Source of the DNA: DATKMG01 sp035541995
GTDB lineage: Bacteria > Acidobacteriota > Terriglobia > Versatilivoradales > Versatilivoraceae
Length of the DNA stretch: 7,351 nucleotides
Direction of reading: 5' to 3'
NCBI GenBank assembly: GCA_035541995.1
Contig: DATKMG010000562.1
Span: 1-7,351 of the forward strand
The notes under the pieces are model-generated. The model worked only from the letters and a program-made list of their open reading frames with translations. It was not told the origin of the DNA and ran no database searches. A program made the position numbers and the translations under genes. Positions 5,514 to 7,351 of this stretch are shown in pieces (position 1 is the first letter of the stretch; every line of letters begins with the position of its first letter).

Positions 5514-6656
5514 ATGACTATTAATATCGATGACCTATTACGAATGGCTTGCGAGCGAAAAGCCTCGGACTTGCATTTGAAAGTCGGCAACTATCCCTAC
5601 GTCCGCATCAATGGAGAACTGGTGCCGCTAGTGGAGACCAAACGTCTCTCGGCTGAAGACACGTTGGGAATCGCATTGGGCATGATGACGAATCGCCAGA
5701 AGCAGAAATTCAAAGAGAATGCAGAGCTGGACATGGCCTACGGTGTGGCTGGACTCGGAAGATTCCGGTGCAATTTCTTCCAGCAGCGAGGAAGCATTGG
5801 AGTGGTGCTACGCGTCATTCCCACTCAGATTTTGAGCATCGAAGAGCTGAAGCTTCCCAAGGTTCTGGAAAGAATCTGCAGAGAACAGCGCGGCCTTGTG
5901 TTGGTCACAGGAACCACAGGAAGCGGTAAATCTACGACGCTGGCGGCAATGATTGACCAAATCAACTCCGAGCGTACGGAGCACATTATCACAATTGAAG
6001 ATCCTATCGAATTCCTGCACCGGGACAAGAAGGCTTTTGTCAACCAGCGTGAAATAGAGGTAGACACCCGCAGTTTTAGCGAAGCCCTCCGGAGTGCTTT
6101 GCGCCAAGATCCGGATGTGATCCTGGTGGGGGAAATGCGGGACTTGGAAACCATCCAAACAGCTCTATTAGCTGCTGAGACAGGCCATCTCGTCCTCAGC
6201 ACGCTTCACACCCTGGATGCGACCGAGACCATTCATCGAATCATTGCGGTCTTCCCTCCCCATCAACAGAAGCAAATCCGCCTTCAACTTGCAAGCGTGC
6301 TGAAAGCCGTCCTTTCCATGCGGTTGATGCGCAGAGTCGACGGGCTGGGCCGGGTTCCGGCGGTGGAAGTGCTGATCTCCACGGAGTTCATCCGGGATTG
6401 CATCATCAATCAAGACAAGACTCGTTTCATCCACGAAGCCATCGCTGGCGGCACTTCGCAGTACGGCATGCAAACCTTCGACCAATCGCTCTACAACCTT
6501 TACACGCAGAAACTGATTACATATGATGAGGCCCTGAAGCAAGCTTCGAACCCCGACGAATTCAAGCTGCGACTGGAAGGGATCCGTTCAGCGTCCGATG
6601 CCGCCAAGGAAGAGATGGAAAGGTCCATTCTCCGGTTCGAAAAACTGCGTCAGTAG
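5514..6656 (+). CDS. pilT: Type IV pilus retraction ATPase, PilT family
   Basis: This is a 380-residue cytoplasmic hexameric ATPase of the GspE/PilT family that powers pilus depolymerisation for twitching motility. The N-terminal PAS-like domain (about 1-100) opens with the typical ASDLHLKVG. The ATPase core shows Walker A GTTGSGKS (133-140, Lys139), the Asp box ITIEDPIEF (159-167), Walker B DPDVILVGEMRD (199-210, catalytic Glu207) and the His box TGHLVLSTLHT (223-233). The length suits PilT and is shorter than PilB. The odd point is the retraction-specific AIRNLIRE motif. At its position (about 292-299) the sequence is FIRDCIIN, keeping only part of it. It may therefore be a PilT paralogue or a PilU-like partner. 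The gene has a good ribosome site (5501-5509). It is followed by recX, whose longest frame overlaps it by 59 bases. No other pilus genes are in the window. Confidence 0.92.
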   Translation: MTINIDDLLRMACERKASDLHLKVGNYPYVRINGELVPLVETKRLSAEDTLGIALGMMTNRQKQKFKENAELDMAYGVAGLGRFRCNFFQQRGSIGVVLRVIPTQILSIEELKLPKVLERICREQRGLVLVTGTTGSGKSTTLAAMIDQINSERTEHIITIEDPIEFLHRDKKAFVNQREIEVDTRSFSEALRSALRQDPDVILVGEMRDLETIQTALLAAETGHLVLSTLHTLDATETIHRIIAVFPPHQQKQIRLQLASVLKAVLSMRLMRRVDGLGRVPAVEVLISTEFIRDCIINQDKTRFIHEAIAGGTSQYGMQTFDQSLYNLYTQKLITYDEALKQASNPDEFKLRLEGIRSASDAAKEEMERSILRFEKLRQ

Positions 6657-7152
6657 ACCTGGCGCAAACTTGCAGTCGTCGGTCCCAGAGTTGTATGCCC
6701 GGGCTATCAAGTTACTGTCAAACCGGCCCTTTTCAACTTCCGAGCTTAAAAAGAAACTCCTCCAGCACACCTCTGAGGAATCGCTTGTCCGTTCAGCATT
6801 GGACCAATTGATCTCACACGGATATCTCGACGACCGCGAATTCATCGAAGGATATATTCACTCCCGCCGCAGGTCCAAACACTATGGCCGACAACGGATC
6901 GAATTGGAATTGCGCCTCAAGGGTTTGGACTCGTCGCTTGTGGCAGAAATGCTGGAACAATTCTATCCCCCTGATGAGGATCAACTCGAACTTCGGAGGA
7001 CTCTGGAAAAGAAACTGCTCGGGCTCAGTCCTCCAATGGATGCAAAAAAGCTAGCCAAGCTTTATAATTACCTGCTTCGCCAAGGCTTCTCTCGCGAAGC
7101 AGTCTACCGCGAAATCCGGCGACGGTTCAAAGACGTCGATCTATCTGAATAA
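6598..7152 (+). CDS. recX: Regulatory protein RecX
   Basis: RecX binds RecA filaments and limits RecA activity in recombination and SOS induction. The 184-residue product shows the three-helix RecX repeats: YARAIKLLSNRPFSTSELKKKL (about 33-54, residues 53-54 being Lys-Leu), then GYLDDREFIEGYIHSR (75-90), YGRQRIELELRLKGLD (96-111) and YNYLLRQGFSREAVYREIRR (156-175). The start is uncertain. ATG 6598 lies inside pilT with a purine run 15 bases upstream (6575-6582). TTG 6670, 13 bases after the pilT stop, would give 160 residues, closer to the usual RecX length, but has no clear ribosome site. The RecX domain begins after both. Either start implies tight coupling to pilT. The stop overlaps the alaS ribosome site. 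No recA is in the window. Confidence 0.92.
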   Translation: MPPRKRWKGPFSGSKNCVSRPGANLQSSVPELYARAIKLLSNRPFSTSELKKKLLQHTSEESLVRSALDQLISHGYLDDREFIEGYIHSRRRSKHYGRQRIELELRLKGLDSSLVAEMLEQFYPPDEDQLELRRTLEKKLLGLSPPMDAKKLAKLYNYLLRQGFSREAVYREIRRRFKDVDLSE

Positions 7153-7157
7153 AGAGG
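7151..7157 (+). promoter_or_regulatory. Ribosome binding site of alaS
   Basis: AAAGAGG overlaps the last two bases of the recX stop codon and ends nine bases before TTG 7167. It supports the unusual TTG start and suggests that alaS translation follows on from recX on one message. Confidence 0.6.
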
Positions 7158-7166
7158 AATCCGAAC

Positions 7167-7351
7167 TTGACTGGACACGAGATCCGAAGAAAGTTTTTGG
7201 AATATTTCCGACAACAAGGCCACCGTATCGTTAAGAGTTCGTCCCTGGTCCCGGCTAACGACCCGACTCTTCTTTTTACCAATGCAGGCATGAATCAATT
7301 CAAAGATGTTTTCCTGGGCGTTGAGAAACGGGACTATACGCGAGCCACTTC
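7167..7351 (+). CDS. alaS: Alanine--tRNA ligase, 5' end only (runs off the window)
   Basis: This is a cytoplasmic class II aminoacyl-tRNA synthetase that attaches alanine to tRNA-Ala. Only 61 complete codons are present. They cover the highly conserved catalytic N-terminus: EIRRKFLEYFRQQGHRIVKS, then SSLVPANDPTLLFTNAGMNQ, then FKDVFLGVEKRDYTRATS, which includes class II motif 1. This matches the start of bacterial AlaRS closely; the full protein is usually about 870-900 residues. The start is TTG: no in-frame ATG precedes the conserved block, TTG 7167 has AAAGAGG nine bases upstream, and the resulting N-terminus (TGHEIRRKF) is of normal length. The gene follows recX by 14 bases, as in the common recX-alaS pairing. 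Identification is near certain. Confidence 0.96.
   Translation, partial: MTGHEIRRKFLEYFRQQGHRIVKSSSLVPANDPTLLFTNAGMNQFKDVFLGVEKRDYTRAT

Overview
The window reads as a chromosomal segment of a soil- or sediment-type Gram-negative bacterium. Acidobacteriota is my best guess. This is an inference from gene content: exported TPR proteins beside an FG-GAP/ASPIC-UnbV (CRTAC1-family) protein, a pilT gene leading into recX and alaS, and roughly 50% GC coding DNA. No rRNA or other decisive marker is present. The lineage was not tested by any search.

Layout. Bases 1-360 hold no gene I can support. Their first third is extremely GC-rich (about 85% in 1-60, 70% in 61-120, by hand count) and packed with hairpins. 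A long inverted repeat follows at 162-251. Next comes a plus-strand gene for an exported TPR protein (361-1488). A convergent intergenic gap (1489-1831) contains a MITE-like inverted repeat of about 200 bp whose arms have a 9-base internal period. On the minus strand, reading leftward from about 5210, lie a 14-unit exported TPR protein and, 49 bases after its stop, a CRTAC1-family FG-GAP protein. They look like one transcription unit. A divergent promoter region (about 5211-5513) separates this pair from a plus-strand cluster: a PilT-type pilus retraction ATPase (5514-6656), RecX (overlapping the pilT end) and the first 61 codons of alaS, cut by the window edge.

How the genes fit together. 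The right-hand cluster is a compact run of twitching motility ATPase, RecA regulator and tRNA charging, with overlapping or near-touching genes that suggest co-transcription. The left-hand genes encode three predicted exported proteins built from repeat scaffolds (TPR superhelices and a calcium-binding beta-propeller). Their cellular job is not known, and the link between them is positional.

The least explained parts are the hairpin-rich segment at 1-255, which may encode a structured RNA, and the inverted-repeat element at 1542-1742. Nothing here proves a new system.
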